Source: Acidobacteriota bacterium
GTDB lineage: Bacteria; Acidobacteriota; Terriglobia; Terriglobales; Acidobacteriaceae
Direction of reading: 5' to 3'
Assembly (NCBI GenBank): GCA_019351975.1
Contig: JABBOG010000021.1
Location: 1 to 62,548 of the forward strand
Length of the DNA stretch: 62,548 bases
In this document: positions 1 to 7,241 of the stretch, one piece after another
Layout: every line of letters begins with the position of its first letter
Position numbering within the stretch: position 1 is the stretch's first letter
Made by a program: the position numbers and the translations under genes
The notes under the pieces: generated by a model
Told to the model about the DNA's origin: nothing
What the model saw: only the letters and a program-made list of their open reading frames with translations
The model's database searches: none

Positions 1-396
1 CTTCACGAGAAGGGCGGCAAAGAGCATGAGATGCCCACGCACCACAATTTAGACCGCTACCTTGAAGACTACATCCGAGCCGCCGGCATCGCCGAAGACC
101 GGAAAAGCCCCCTGTTTCGTACGACGCGCGGGAGATCGGGCGAGCTGACCGCCAATTCCCTGCTCCAGTCCGATGTCTGGAGAATGATGCGCCGGCGAGC
201 ACTCGCAGCGGGGATCAAGACCGAGATTTGCTGCCATACCTTCCGGGCGACTGGCATCACAGCCTATCTTAAGAACGGCGGCAAGTTGGAGATTGCTCAG
301 CGAATGGCAGCGCATGAATCATCCCGCACAACCGGCTTGTACGACCGTCGTGATGATGAAGTGTCACTCGACGAGGTGGAGCGAATAGGAATTTAG
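1..396 (+). CDS. Tyrosine recombinase/integrase, C-terminal part (5' end outside window)
   Basis: The reading frame is open from base 1, so only the C-terminal catalytic part of a tyrosine recombinase is present. These enzymes cut and rejoin DNA through a tyrosine nucleophile. Visible are the HxFRxTGI motif (CHTFRATGI), which carries the box II histidine and arginine, then AAHESSRTTGLYDRR with the second histidine-box residue and the likely catalytic tyrosine. The preceding HEKGGKEHEMP matches the conserved beta-hairpin lysine segment. It probably belongs to a mobile element or integron-like unit lying to the left. Family is well supported; its target is unknown. Confidence 0.85.
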   Translation, partial: LHEKGGKEHEMPTHHNLDRYLEDYIRAAGIAEDRKSPLFRTTRGRSGELTANSLLQSDVWRMMRRRALAAGIKTEICCHTFRATGITAYLKNGGKLEIAQRMAAHESSRTTGLYDRRDDEVSLDEVERIGI

Positions 397-431
397 CAAA
401 ACTGTTGATGGTGAAGTGAGGGCTGACGATC

Positions 432-737
432 ATGGGATTCGAGAATTTGAGAGTGGGCGACGTGGTGGTCAGGATGCTGGCCGGTACCCTCCCGATAAAG
501 TTGCAGGTATCGGACATCACGGATCAACTCATCGTTTGTAGTGCGTGGCAGTTCGACAGAGCGACTGGGGCCGAGATCGACGAGGAATTGGGTTGGGGAC
601 CGCCTCCGCTCATGACCGGGAGTTATATCGACCCCTCACAAACAGAGCCTGATGTCCAAAGACCGCAGACTGACCCTGAGAAAGGCAGACGCTCATCTTG
701 CCGGAGCACCCTTAAAAGAGAAACCTTTTCACTATAA
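432..737 (+). CDS. Small hypothetical protein
   Basis: A 101-residue ORF begins 36 nt after the recombinase and ends 23 nt before the Fic gene, in the same direction. The N-terminal half (FENLRVGDVVVRMLAGTLPIKLQVSDI) looks like a small beta-rich fold and contains GWGPPP near residue 55. The C-terminal 35 residues are polar and probably disordered. I recognise no family. Position suggests co-transcription with fic, but the Fic protein carries its own inhibitory motif, so nothing shows that this is an antitoxin. Confidence 0.5.
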   Translation: MGFENLRVGDVVVRMLAGTLPIKLQVSDITDQLIVCSAWQFDRATGAEIDEELGWGPPPLMTGSYIDPSQTEPDVQRPQTDPEKGRRSSCRSTLKRETFSL

Positions 738-760
738 TCGCTTTACGGAGTGCATAATTC

Positions 761-2380
761 ATGGCTCGTGAAGAGAATTCGACCAATGCGGATGGGAAGC
801 GCCTTGCGAGGTGGAATACCAGTTCAGTCGCTGTCACCAGCTTCCAAGGCCGACGTTTGCCAGAACCGGGCCATCTGGCAGGGTATGCGGCTCTGATCGA
901 CCAGTATCGTCTCCCTGTCGTCCTGCCTCCAATGCTGGCAGCGATCGGTGACCGGCACACCAAGAGTTCCACTGATGTTTGGCAGATTCTAACGCCGCGT
1001 CATGCTCCGCTCAATACCCTCTCTGGACACCTTACCTTCGCGCTCAAGTGGGAAGGAGTTCAATTAGGAGTTCTTGCCGCCCTCTTTCAAATCATCGAAG
1101 ATGCGGAAATCGAGCAGATCGTCTCCGAAACGCCAACTGGGGCCTACGCGCGGAGACTTTGGTTTCTGTACGAATGGCTTACAGGCCGGATGCTCGCTCT
1201 GCCGGATATGGGAAAGGTAAAAGCAGTTCCCATGGTTGACCCTGAGCTGCAGTTTGCCCTCGCAAAGGGTTCCACTGTGACGCGCCAGAAGGTCATCAAT
1301 AATCTCCCCGGCACTTCTGCTTTTTGCCCGCTGGTCCGTAGAACGCCGAAACTCGACCGCTACGTCGCCGCGCAGCTTCCAGAACGAGCGAGCGAAATCT
1401 CCGGCCACACCCACCCCGACCTGTTGGCCCGCGCCGCAGCGTTCATGTTGCTTGCTGACAGCAAGGCGTCTTTCGCTATCGAAGGAGAGCATCCGCCAGC
1501 TCAACGCATCGCCCGATGGGGCCAAGCCATCGCCGAGGCCGGCCAGGTGCATCTCTCCCGCGAGGAACTGGAGCGCCTCCAAAGAATCGTCATTGGAGAC
1601 GCAAGGTTTGTTCCTTTGGGCCTGCGGACGGAAGGTGGGTTTGTGGGAGAACGAGATCGATCGACCGGAGAGCCGCTTCCCGATCACATCAGCGCTAAAG
1701 CAGACGACCTCCCAGCTCTGGTCGAAGGCATGATTGCGTTCGATGATCGCTCTTCTGGCGGCAGCTCCGATCCCGTGATTGCTGCGGCCGTTCTTGCCTT
1801 CGGCTTCGTTTATATCCATCCCTTTGTGGACGGCAACGGCCGCTTGCATCGCTGGTTGATTCACCATGTTCTCGCCCGAGGAGGATTCAATCCACCCGGA
1901 GTTGTCTTCCCCATCAGCGCTGCAATCCTGCGCCGCCTGAGCCTTTACCGGGAGGTCCTCGAATCTTACTCGCGTCCCCTGCTAAAGGTCATCGATTGGG
2001 CAGCCAGGATCGACGGCAACGTTGAAGTCAGGAACGATACCGCGAACTTCTATCGTTTCTTCGATGCCACCGCGCACGCAGAGTTCTTGTTTGATCGTGT
2101 GGCGGAAACGGTCGAAGAGGATCTCCCGAAGGAGGTCCGATATCTGAAGACATACGACGCCTTTGTGAGCCGCATTGAGGTGTTCTTCGATATGCCGAAG
2201 AGCACCTTGGACTTGCTGTGGCGGTTCCTACAGCAGAATGAGGGAAAGCTTTCGAAACGCGCGAGGGAGCGCGAGTTCTCCAAACTCACAGAGAGCGAGA
2301 CTTCTGCGATCCAAGAAGTGTTCGCCGAAGTCTGGGCAACAGCGGACAACGCCAAAGCCGCGCTTTCAAGAGAGCGTTGA
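761..2380 (+). CDS. Fic family protein (probable AMP-transferase, class II)
   Basis: Fic enzymes transfer AMP from ATP to a hydroxyl side chain of a target protein. The canonical active-site loop HPFVDGNGRLHR starts at His353 and is complete (HPFxxGNGRxxR), so activity is expected. The N-terminal inhibitory motif S/TxxxEG is also present: S237 to E241-G242 in SFAIEGE. This is the class II arrangement, in which one protein holds both the active site and its own inhibitory helix. The C-terminal ~150 residues look like a winged-helix region, as in many 350-550 aa Fic proteins. The ATG follows an ACGGAG-like ribosome site. Target unknown. Confidence 0.92.
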   Translation: MAREENSTNADGKRLARWNTSSVAVTSFQGRRLPEPGHLAGYAALIDQYRLPVVLPPMLAAIGDRHTKSSTDVWQILTPRHAPLNTLSGHLTFALKWEGVQLGVLAALFQIIEDAEIEQIVSETPTGAYARRLWFLYEWLTGRMLALPDMGKVKAVPMVDPELQFALAKGSTVTRQKVINNLPGTSAFCPLVRRTPKLDRYVAAQLPERASEISGHTHPDLLARAAAFMLLADSKASFAIEGEHPPAQRIARWGQAIAEAGQVHLSREELERLQRIVIGDARFVPLGLRTEGGFVGERDRSTGEPLPDHISAKADDLPALVEGMIAFDDRSSGGSSDPVIAAAVLAFGFVYIHPFVDGNGRLHRWLIHHVLARGGFNPPGVVFPISAAILRRLSLYREVLESYSRPLLKVIDWAARIDGNVEVRNDTANFYRFFDATAHAEFLFDRVAETVEEDLPKEVRYLKTYDAFVSRIEVFFDMPKSTLDLLWRFLQQNEGKLSKRAREREFSKLTESETSAIQEVFAEVWATADNAKAALSRER

Positions 2381-2406
2381 CGAGTTCGACAGACCAAGGA
2401 TGAGGT

Positions 2407-2817
2407 TCACTTCCCTGCCGAACCAGCAACCCCGGTTCTCCTAAAATCCAAAGCCGTCTGCTCATGCCCTTCGGGATGCTGCTCCCGCCACAGCTCCAGC
2501 AACAGCGGCGGCATCTGCGAAAGCACGGCTTTGGTTCGATGGACCTTCGCGTGACAGCCAGGGCAGAGCGAGATCATCAAGTTCAGAACCGACTTGCCAG
2601 GAACGCGGTGATGGACAGTGATCGACCTCTTATCGCGACCGGGGGCCTCGCAGACGCGGCATCGGTACTCATCCCGTTCGAGAACTTGCTCTCGCAGACC
2701 GCCGAAGTATTCCTGATCCTGACGCTTGAGTGAATAGCAGGTTGGACACAATCCGAACGCAACGATACCGGGCCGCCCACATGGACAACACAGACCGCGT
2801 TGAACGGTGTGCTTCAA
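2407..2817 (-). CDS. HNH endonuclease with zinc-finger-like cysteine pairs
   Basis: The 136-residue protein has an N-terminal CPC...CPTC cysteine cluster and a classical HNH core: YRCRVCEA, then VHHRVP, then LCPGCHAKVH, with the metal-binding HH and the final HxxxH-like histidine. HNH nucleases cut DNA using one metal ion in a beta-beta-alpha fold. The start is a TTG: an AAGGAG ribosome site lies 7 nt upstream and overlaps the end of the preceding small gene, and no nearby ATG fits. It forms a two-gene unit with 2822-3064. A defence, phage or intron-like role cannot be told from sequence. Confidence 0.85.
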   Translation of the reverse strand: MKHTVQRGLCCPCGRPGIVAFGLCPTCYSLKRQDQEYFGGLREQVLERDEYRCRVCEAPGRDKRSITVHHRVPGKSVLNLMISLCPGCHAKVHRTKAVLSQMPPLLLELWREQHPEGHEQTALDFRRTGVAGSAGK

Positions 2818-2821
2818 TTCC

Positions 2822-3064
2822 CTACTCCTTGGCCTTCAACTTCGAGTCGTTTTCACGGATGAACGCCTCTATCTCCGCTGCGCTACCCAGGATGCGGAGC
2901 CACTGCTCTTTATAGAGCGTCACCGGAAACCGGCCCATACCGTACAACGAGAGACCGCCTTTCTCGCTCACCTTGAGCGTAAGACCGCCCTTGTCTTTGT
3001 TCTTGAGCTGGGCATTCTCTGCCCGAAGGCGTTCCAGCTCCGCTTGCATCTCTTTTTCGTTCAT
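2822..3064 (-). CDS. Small conserved protein with N-terminal coiled coil
   Basis: The 80-residue protein has a heptad-rich N-terminus (MQAELERLRAENAQLKN, about residues 6-22). A short beta region follows (GGLTLKVSEKGGLSLYGMGRFPVTLYKEQW, written here only to show the repeated GGL motif), then an amphipathic C-terminal helix. The KGGLSLYGMGRFPVTLY type of motif is one I have seen on small proteins in mobile regions, but I know no function. It lies 4 nt upstream of the HNH gene and is surely co-transcribed with it, so a role as its partner is plausible. Confidence 0.6.
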   Translation of the reverse strand: MNEKEMQAELERLRAENAQLKNKDKGGLTLKVSEKGGLSLYGMGRFPVTLYKEQWLRILGSAAEIEAFIRENDSKLKAKE

Positions 3065-3147
3065 CGCTTCCCTGCTCGTTTCCTTGCAACTGTACGGTTA
3101 GGTTCTTTAGCTTTCGCCATGCAACGTCAGAGTATCCCGAAATGGAG

Positions 3148-3177
3148 TCTAATCGGGCGGGGTTCTGTACGATTAGA
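3148..3177. promoter_or_regulatory. Inverted repeat in the divergent intergenic region
   Basis: TCTAATCG (3148-3155) and CGATTAGA (3170-3177) form a perfect 8-bp inverted repeat. It lies between the leftward small gene/HNH pair and the rightward DUF4143 ATPase. The centre-to-centre distance of 22 bp is two helical turns, which fits a dimeric regulator site for one or both divergent genes. No protein is proposed. Confidence 0.35.
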
Positions 3178-3269
3178 GATGTCTTGAATGGGTATACCTA
3201 TAAACGACAGCAGTGAATTTCTAAAGGTAAACCCTGTTTTTCCTCCATGTTGTGGAATAATTGCGGTAT

Positions 3270-4454
3270 ATGATTCATCGCATCGCGACGGCTCGGCTCA
3301 CACAGCTCTTAGGACAATTTCCAGCCGTTGCTTTGCTAGGACCACGGCAAGTTGGCAAAACCACATTGGCACTCAGCCTCACCAGTGAAGTGCAGCATTC
3401 ACCGCTGTACCTTGATCTGGAACTTCCGTCAGACCGCGCGAAGCTCGCCGACCCAGAGCTTTACCTCGCTGACTATGAAGATCGGCTCGTTATCCTGGAC
3501 GAGATCCATCGACTGCCAGGCATCTTTCAAACTCTGCGAAGCTTGATCGACAGGAGAAAACGAAAGGGAAAGCGCACCAACCAATTCCTTTTACTCGGAT
3601 CGGCATCCATTGATCTCTTACAGCAATCTGCAGAAACGCTTGCGGGCAGAATTGCGTATATGGAGTTGACCCCATTTCTGGAAAGCGAAGTAATTGGTTC
3701 TTCCCCCAATGCCGCTCAATCCCTCTGGGTGCGTGGCGGCTTCCCCGATAGCTTTCTTGCGAAAACCGAGGTTGAGAGCTTCGAATGGCGCGCGGCCTTC
3801 ATCCAGACCTATTTGGAACGGGAAGTCCCCTCATTAGGTCCTCGCATTCCCGCCGAGACCCTTCACCGCTTTTGGCAGATGCTCGGACACAATCAAGGCC
3901 AGATGCTGAATGCGGCGCAGCTTGCGGCCGGCTTAGGAATCAGCGGCCAGACAGTCGGCAGATATCTGGACCTCATGGTAGACCTCTTGCTTGTACGCCG
4001 ATTGCAGCCATGGTCTTCCAATGTTGGCAAGCGTCTTGTCCGCTCCCCAAAGATTTACGTGCGGGATACTGGGCTTCTACATACACTGCTCGGGATTCGT
4101 GATCAGGAGACCTTGCTTGGACATCCTATCGTCGGCTCGAGTTGGGAAGGAATGCTCGTAGAGAACATCTTGAGTACTGTACCGGCAAATACTCAGGCGT
4201 GGTTTTACCGCACATCCGTTGGAGCCGAGATCGATCTGGTTTTGGAGACCGCGTCAAATCGGCGATGGGCAATCGAGATGAAGCGTTCGCTCAGCGATCC
4301 AAGGCCCAGCAAAGGTTTTTATATTGGCTGCGCCGATATCAAAGCCAATCGTCAGATCGTTGTTTATCCAGGGCAGGAGAGTTACAAGCACGACGCGAAG
4401 ACAGAGATAATGCCTATCGACGTGCTCCTCAAACAGCTTCGGGGTACCCCATAA
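3270..4454 (+). CDS. AAA ATPase with DUF4143 nuclease-like C-terminus
   Basis: This is a member of the common ATP-binding/DUF4143 family. An N-terminal P-loop (GPRQVGKTTLA, about residue 25) and a Walker B-like LVILDEIHRL precede a winged helix. The C-terminal restriction-endonuclease-like domain shows EIDLVLE and WAIEMKRS. The length of about 394 residues is typical. The cellular role of the family is unclear; members are scattered in accessory regions. I use the ATG at 3270. A TTG at 3261 in the same frame is possible, and neither has a clear Shine-Dalgarno. Confidence 0.88.
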   Translation: MIHRIATARLTQLLGQFPAVALLGPRQVGKTTLALSLTSEVQHSPLYLDLELPSDRAKLADPELYLADYEDRLVILDEIHRLPGIFQTLRSLIDRRKRKGKRTNQFLLLGSASIDLLQQSAETLAGRIAYMELTPFLESEVIGSSPNAAQSLWVRGGFPDSFLAKTEVESFEWRAAFIQTYLEREVPSLGPRIPAETLHRFWQMLGHNQGQMLNAAQLAAGLGISGQTVGRYLDLMVDLLLVRRLQPWSSNVGKRLVRSPKIYVRDTGLLHTLLGIRDQETLLGHPIVGSSWEGMLVENILSTVPANTQAWFYRTSVGAEIDLVLETASNRRWAIEMKRSLSDPRPSKGFYIGCADIKANRQIVVYPGQESYKHDAKTEIMPIDVLLKQLRGTP

Positions 4455-4666
4455 ACCTGGCTTCTTGCCCATCCTCCATGCGCATGCAAGGAGATGTTAG
4501 AGTGCCGCCATTTGCTTGGAGAAGCATACGGATGAAGAAAAAGAGTCTACGAAATAGCAATCACTCGCACTGTCCGGTATGCGCTTCGGCAAAACACCCG
4601 GATAATCTTGTCGGGGCGATATAAGAATTGGGCAACGACTGAATGGATAATTACTTGAGGCGATCG

Positions 4667-6871
4667 ATGAACTTTTACGCGCACTCCAGAACTGATCCCG
4701 ATAAAGCTCGCTGGCAAGAACTCAGAAAACATCTGGAGGAGGTCGCAACTCTCGCCGAGCAGTTTGCTCCCCAGCCATGGAAGGCCCACGCGCGGTTGGC
4801 TGGACTGTGGCACGATGCCGGAAAGTATCAGCTAAAGTTCCAAAAGTACATCGCAAGCGACATTGAAGCCTCAAACGAAGGGGGGGACGGGCGGCGGGTT
4901 CAACATGCGATTGTTGGTGCCGCTCATGCCTGGCGCACAGAAATGGATCTGTTGCCTGTCGCGCTTGCGATACAGGCGCATCACGGTAGGCTGAAGAACT
5001 TAGGGTTGCTGGAAGACGCCATAAACAATGTGGGCGCGGCCCTTTTAAAAGATGCGGAGCGCGACGGCCTGCCGCAGGAGTTGCTGGCCGCCGCCACACC
5101 ACCGCTTCCAGCCAACGCTCAGGACAAACTGTACATAGCGCTTGCGACGCGGTTCCTCTTCTCGTCTTTGGTCGATGCGGACTCCCTCAACACGGAGGAG
5201 TGGGACAAGGGCGAGGCCCGGCAGGCCGACTTCGATTCCATCAGCGTTCTCGCAGACAGAGTAGAGGCCGCATGTAGGGAAACATCCCGAGCCGCGCTGG
5301 AACGTGCTGATTCATCCCTGAACCGGATGCGGGCCGACGTGTTGCGGCAATGTCTGCACTCCGCCTCTTTGACGTCCGGAGTCTTTACCTTGACCGTCCC
5401 CACGGGCGGCGGCAAAACTCTCAGCGGGCTTGCCTTTGCGCTTCGTCACGCCGAACTGAACGGACTGCAGCGGGTCATCTTCGTCGCGCCGTACACCTCC
5501 ATTCTGGAGCAGACGGTCAGAGTCTTTCGAGATGCCTTGGGCGAGTGCAACGTCGTCGAGCACCACTCGAACATCGACCCGGACGAGGAGACCGATCGCA
5601 ACCGCCAGGCCTGCGAGAACTGGGACGCTCCCGTGATCGTGACGACCAGTGTGCAGCTCTTCGAAACGCTATATGCCGATGACAAGCGCCGCTGCCGCAA
5701 GCTGCACCGCATCGGCCGCAGTGTGATCTTTCTCGACGAAGTGCAGACCTTCCCGGAGCAACTTTTGCGACCGATCCACTCGGCGCTCGATCTGCTGACT
5801 TCGCAGTTCGGCGCGAGCGTCGTACACTCCACCGCCACGCAGCCTCGGTTATTGCTGACTACGAAGAAGGACCACGCCACAGCGCAGGCACCGCGAGAGA
5901 TAGTGCCCGATTATCCGCGGCACTTTCCGGTGATCGCGGATCGCTTTCGGATGGAGGTGCTTGGCGATCTCAAGATGCCGGTGAGCCTTGAAGAACTGGC
6001 GGCAGAGTTGGGACGGCACGAGCGCGTGCTAGTGATTGTCCATCGCAGGCAGGAGGCCGAGGAGTTGGCGCGGGCGCTTGGTAAGGATTGTTTACACTTA
6101 TCGGCGAGGATGTGCGCGAACCACCGTTCGTCGGTGCTGAATGAGGTGCGCGGACGGTTGCAGCGTGGTGAGCGTTGTCAACTCGTGGCAACTCAACTAG
6201 TTGAAGCGGGAGTAGACCTGGATTTCCCCGTCGTCTTTCGCGCACTAGCTGGCTTGGAGACGCTTGCTCAGGCTGCTGGTCGCTGTAATCGTGAGATGCG
6301 TCTATCTCAGCCAGGGCGGTTCATTGTTTTTCGTGCTCCGTCGAAGCCGCCCGCAAAGTCTTTGCAGCGGGGATTGGATGAGTCGTTGGACTTCTTTCGC
6401 GCTGGAATGCCGGACCTCGCAGATCCTGAGATCTTTGCGAAATACACTAAGCTCCTCCTGAGCAACCTTGGGCAGGATGGCACGGACACGCCTAAAGTGC
6501 TCGCTCACGAGCGCGATCTCAACTTTCCTGAAGTTGCTAACCGCTTCCGCATGATCGAGGACTCTGGCCAGCCGGTCGTCGCAGACTATGGTGATGCTTG
6601 GCGGCGAGTGCTTGAATTGCGTGCGCCAAATGGCGTAACTCGGCAGGCGTTCCGCAGGCTACAGCGGTATACCGTGTCGCTACAACCGCAGGAGATCGCA
6701 CGGCTGCAAAAGCTTGGTGTGCTGGAGCCTCTACTATATCGTCGCGACGAATCCAAGCCCAACTCTTCGTGGGTACTGAAGGAGAAGTGCGTCGATGTCT
6801 ACGATGCGCGGTTCGGATTTGGCTGGCAGGGTGGGGAGCGGGTGGAGCCGGAAAGCTATATCGTCGGGTGA
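4667..6871 (+). CDS. cas3: Cas3 HD nuclease-helicase (type I-C)
   Basis: Cas3 is recruited to a Cascade R-loop, where it unwinds and degrades target DNA. The N-terminal HD nuclease shows YAHS, LAGLWHDAGKYQLKF (HD about residue 50) and a later HH pair (QAHHGR). The SF2 helicase core follows with Walker A TGGGKT (about residue 255), motif II DEVQ (the usual Cas3 DExH/Q variant), motif III HSTATQP and motif VI QAAGRCNRE. The upstream ATG at 4643 is in frame, but the ATG at 4667 has GAGG six bases upstream, so 4667 (734 aa) is preferred. It is the first gene of the type I-C locus. The next cas gene starts 418 nt later, an unusually long gap that holds the creTA-like module. Confidence 0.96.
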   Translation: MNFYAHSRTDPDKARWQELRKHLEEVATLAEQFAPQPWKAHARLAGLWHDAGKYQLKFQKYIASDIEASNEGGDGRRVQHAIVGAAHAWRTEMDLLPVALAIQAHHGRLKNLGLLEDAINNVGAALLKDAERDGLPQELLAAATPPLPANAQDKLYIALATRFLFSSLVDADSLNTEEWDKGEARQADFDSISVLADRVEAACRETSRAALERADSSLNRMRADVLRQCLHSASLTSGVFTLTVPTGGGKTLSGLAFALRHAELNGLQRVIFVAPYTSILEQTVRVFRDALGECNVVEHHSNIDPDEETDRNRQACENWDAPVIVTTSVQLFETLYADDKRRCRKLHRIGRSVIFLDEVQTFPEQLLRPIHSALDLLTSQFGASVVHSTATQPRLLLTTKKDHATAQAPREIVPDYPRHFPVIADRFRMEVLGDLKMPVSLEELAAELGRHERVLVIVHRRQEAEELARALGKDCLHLSARMCANHRSSVLNEVRGRLQRGERCQLVATQLVEAGVDLDFPVVFRALAGLETLAQAAGRCNREMRLSQPGRFIVFRAPSKPPAKSLQRGLDESLDFFRAGMPDLADPEIFAKYTKLLLSNLGQDGTDTPKVLAHERDLNFPEVANRFRMIEDSGQPVVADYGDAWRRVLELRAPNGVTRQAFRRLQRYTVSLQPQEIARLQKLGVLEPLLYRRDESKPNSSWVLKEKCVDVYDARFGFGWQGGERVEPESYIVG

Positions 6872-6929
6872 TGCCTTTGACTTCCGTAGCGGCAAGCCAG
6901 ACACTTGACAGAGGTTCGATGTCGGACCT

Positions 6930-6997
6930 GTCACCTCCCTATCGGGAGGTGTGGATTGAAACAGTTACATCGATGTAACTGAACTTGACACGAGTCA
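6930..6997 (+). ncRNA. CreA/CreR-like solitary CRISPR RNA: degenerate repeat plus spacer-like sequence
   Basis: Bases 6930-6962 align without gaps to the 33-nt array repeat at 25 of 33 positions. The last 12 bases (GTGGATTGAAAC), which give the type I-C 5' handle, are identical. The stem is rebuilt: CACCTCCC (6932-6939) pairs perfectly with GGGAGGTG (6944-6951). Two of its pairs differ from the array at both partners (G-C to A-T and C-G to T-A) and one new pair is gained. Such compensatory change shows selection for Cas5c processing. A spacer-like stretch follows, about 34 nt (6963 to about 6996), with no second repeat. A weak promoter (TTGACT at 6877, 17 nt, GACACT) could start near 6912, and cas3 read-through would also supply precursor. 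The architecture matches CreA/CreR RNAs known from other type I systems; the function here is inferred. Confidence 0.82.
6962..6981. promoter_or_regulatory. 20-bp perfect palindrome at the 5' end of the solitary spacer, with adjacent TTC PAM on the minus strand
   Basis: CAGTTACATCGATGTAACTG equals its own reverse complement. It covers the last base of the degenerate repeat and the first 19 bases of its spacer. On the minus strand the sequence reads TTC (6983-6981) followed by the first 19 bases of the guide. A crRNA from 6930-6997 could therefore bind its own locus in inverted orientation with a canonical type I-C PAM and a 19-nt seed-side match. It lies 3 bp from the -35 box at 6985. The alternative reading is an operator for a dimeric repressor. 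Confidence 0.7.
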
Positions 6998-7013
6998 AGC
7001 CCATCTGTACAGT
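6985..7013 (+). promoter_or_regulatory. Promoter of the mini-ORF (PcreT): TTGACA-17-TACAGT
   Basis: A consensus -35 TTGACA (6985-6990), a 17-bp spacer and TACAGT (7008-7013, 4/6 to TATAAT) form the best sigma-70-type promoter in the cas region. The predicted start is near A7021, giving a 37-nt leader with a small hairpin (CGTCA/TGACG, 7026-7039) and a GAGGAGG ribosome site. The -35 lies inside the spacer-like region of the solitary repeat and next to the palindrome, so Cascade or a repressor bound there would block RNA polymerase. Confidence 0.6.
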
Positions 7014-7065
7014 TGCTCCTAGCATCGTCAGGACTGACGGGTTGAGGAGGTGTAGGGATGGGCTT
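6997..7065 (+). repeat. 9-bp inverted repeat able to mask the mini-ORF start codon
   Basis: AAGCCCATC (6997-7005) is the exact reverse complement of GATGGGCTT (7057-7065), which contains the ATG of the mini-ORF at 7058. RNA that starts upstream, for example read-through from cas3 or the solitary-repeat transcript, contains both arms and could sequester the start codon. RNA starting at the predicted site near 7021 lacks the first arm and would be freely translated. Type I toxin mRNAs often use such long-range pairing. Confidence 0.55.
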
Positions 7066-7135
7066 CTTATGTATTTTCGTTATCGCAAGCTGGCTGGCGG
7101 GGATGACAAAGAATAAGAGGAGCGAAGGATTATGA
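7058..7135 (+). CDS. 25-aa hydrophobic mini-protein, candidate CreT-like toxin
   Basis: This 25-codon ORF is too short for routine calling. It has a perfect GAGGAGG site (7044-7050) with a 7-nt spacing to ATG and a consensus promoter. Residues 2-16 (GFLCIFVIASWLAGM) are strongly hydrophobic and the tail is basic and polar (TKNKRSEGL). This is the composition of small membrane-acting toxins of type I systems. CreT toxins are generally tiny ORFs next to a degenerate repeat inside cas operons, as here between cas3 and cas5c. There is no homology evidence. Translation is likely from the signals; toxicity is inference. Confidence 0.62.
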   Translation: MGFLCIFVIASWLAGMTKNKRSEGL

Positions 7136-7241
7136 AGGCTGCCGCCCCCATGTCCTCGGTGGCTCTGCTCTATCATAGCATCCACCGCTGACCCACTACC
7201 AACTTCCTTTCACAGTCATTCTCTACCTCCTCAAATATGTA

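Noticed and set aside
4455-4666. The cas3 upstream region as target of the solitary spacer
   Set aside because: The best TTC-flanked site (near 4641) matches only three seed bases.
4643-4666. The earlier in-frame ATG of cas3
   Set aside because: It lacks a good ribosome site, whereas the ATG at 4667 has GAGG at ideal spacing.
6905-6932. A TTGACA at 6905-6910 as promoter for the solitary CRISPR-like RNA
   Set aside because: No acceptable -10 box lies 16-19 bp downstream, and the start would fall inside the repeat. A weaker pair starting at 6877 fits better.
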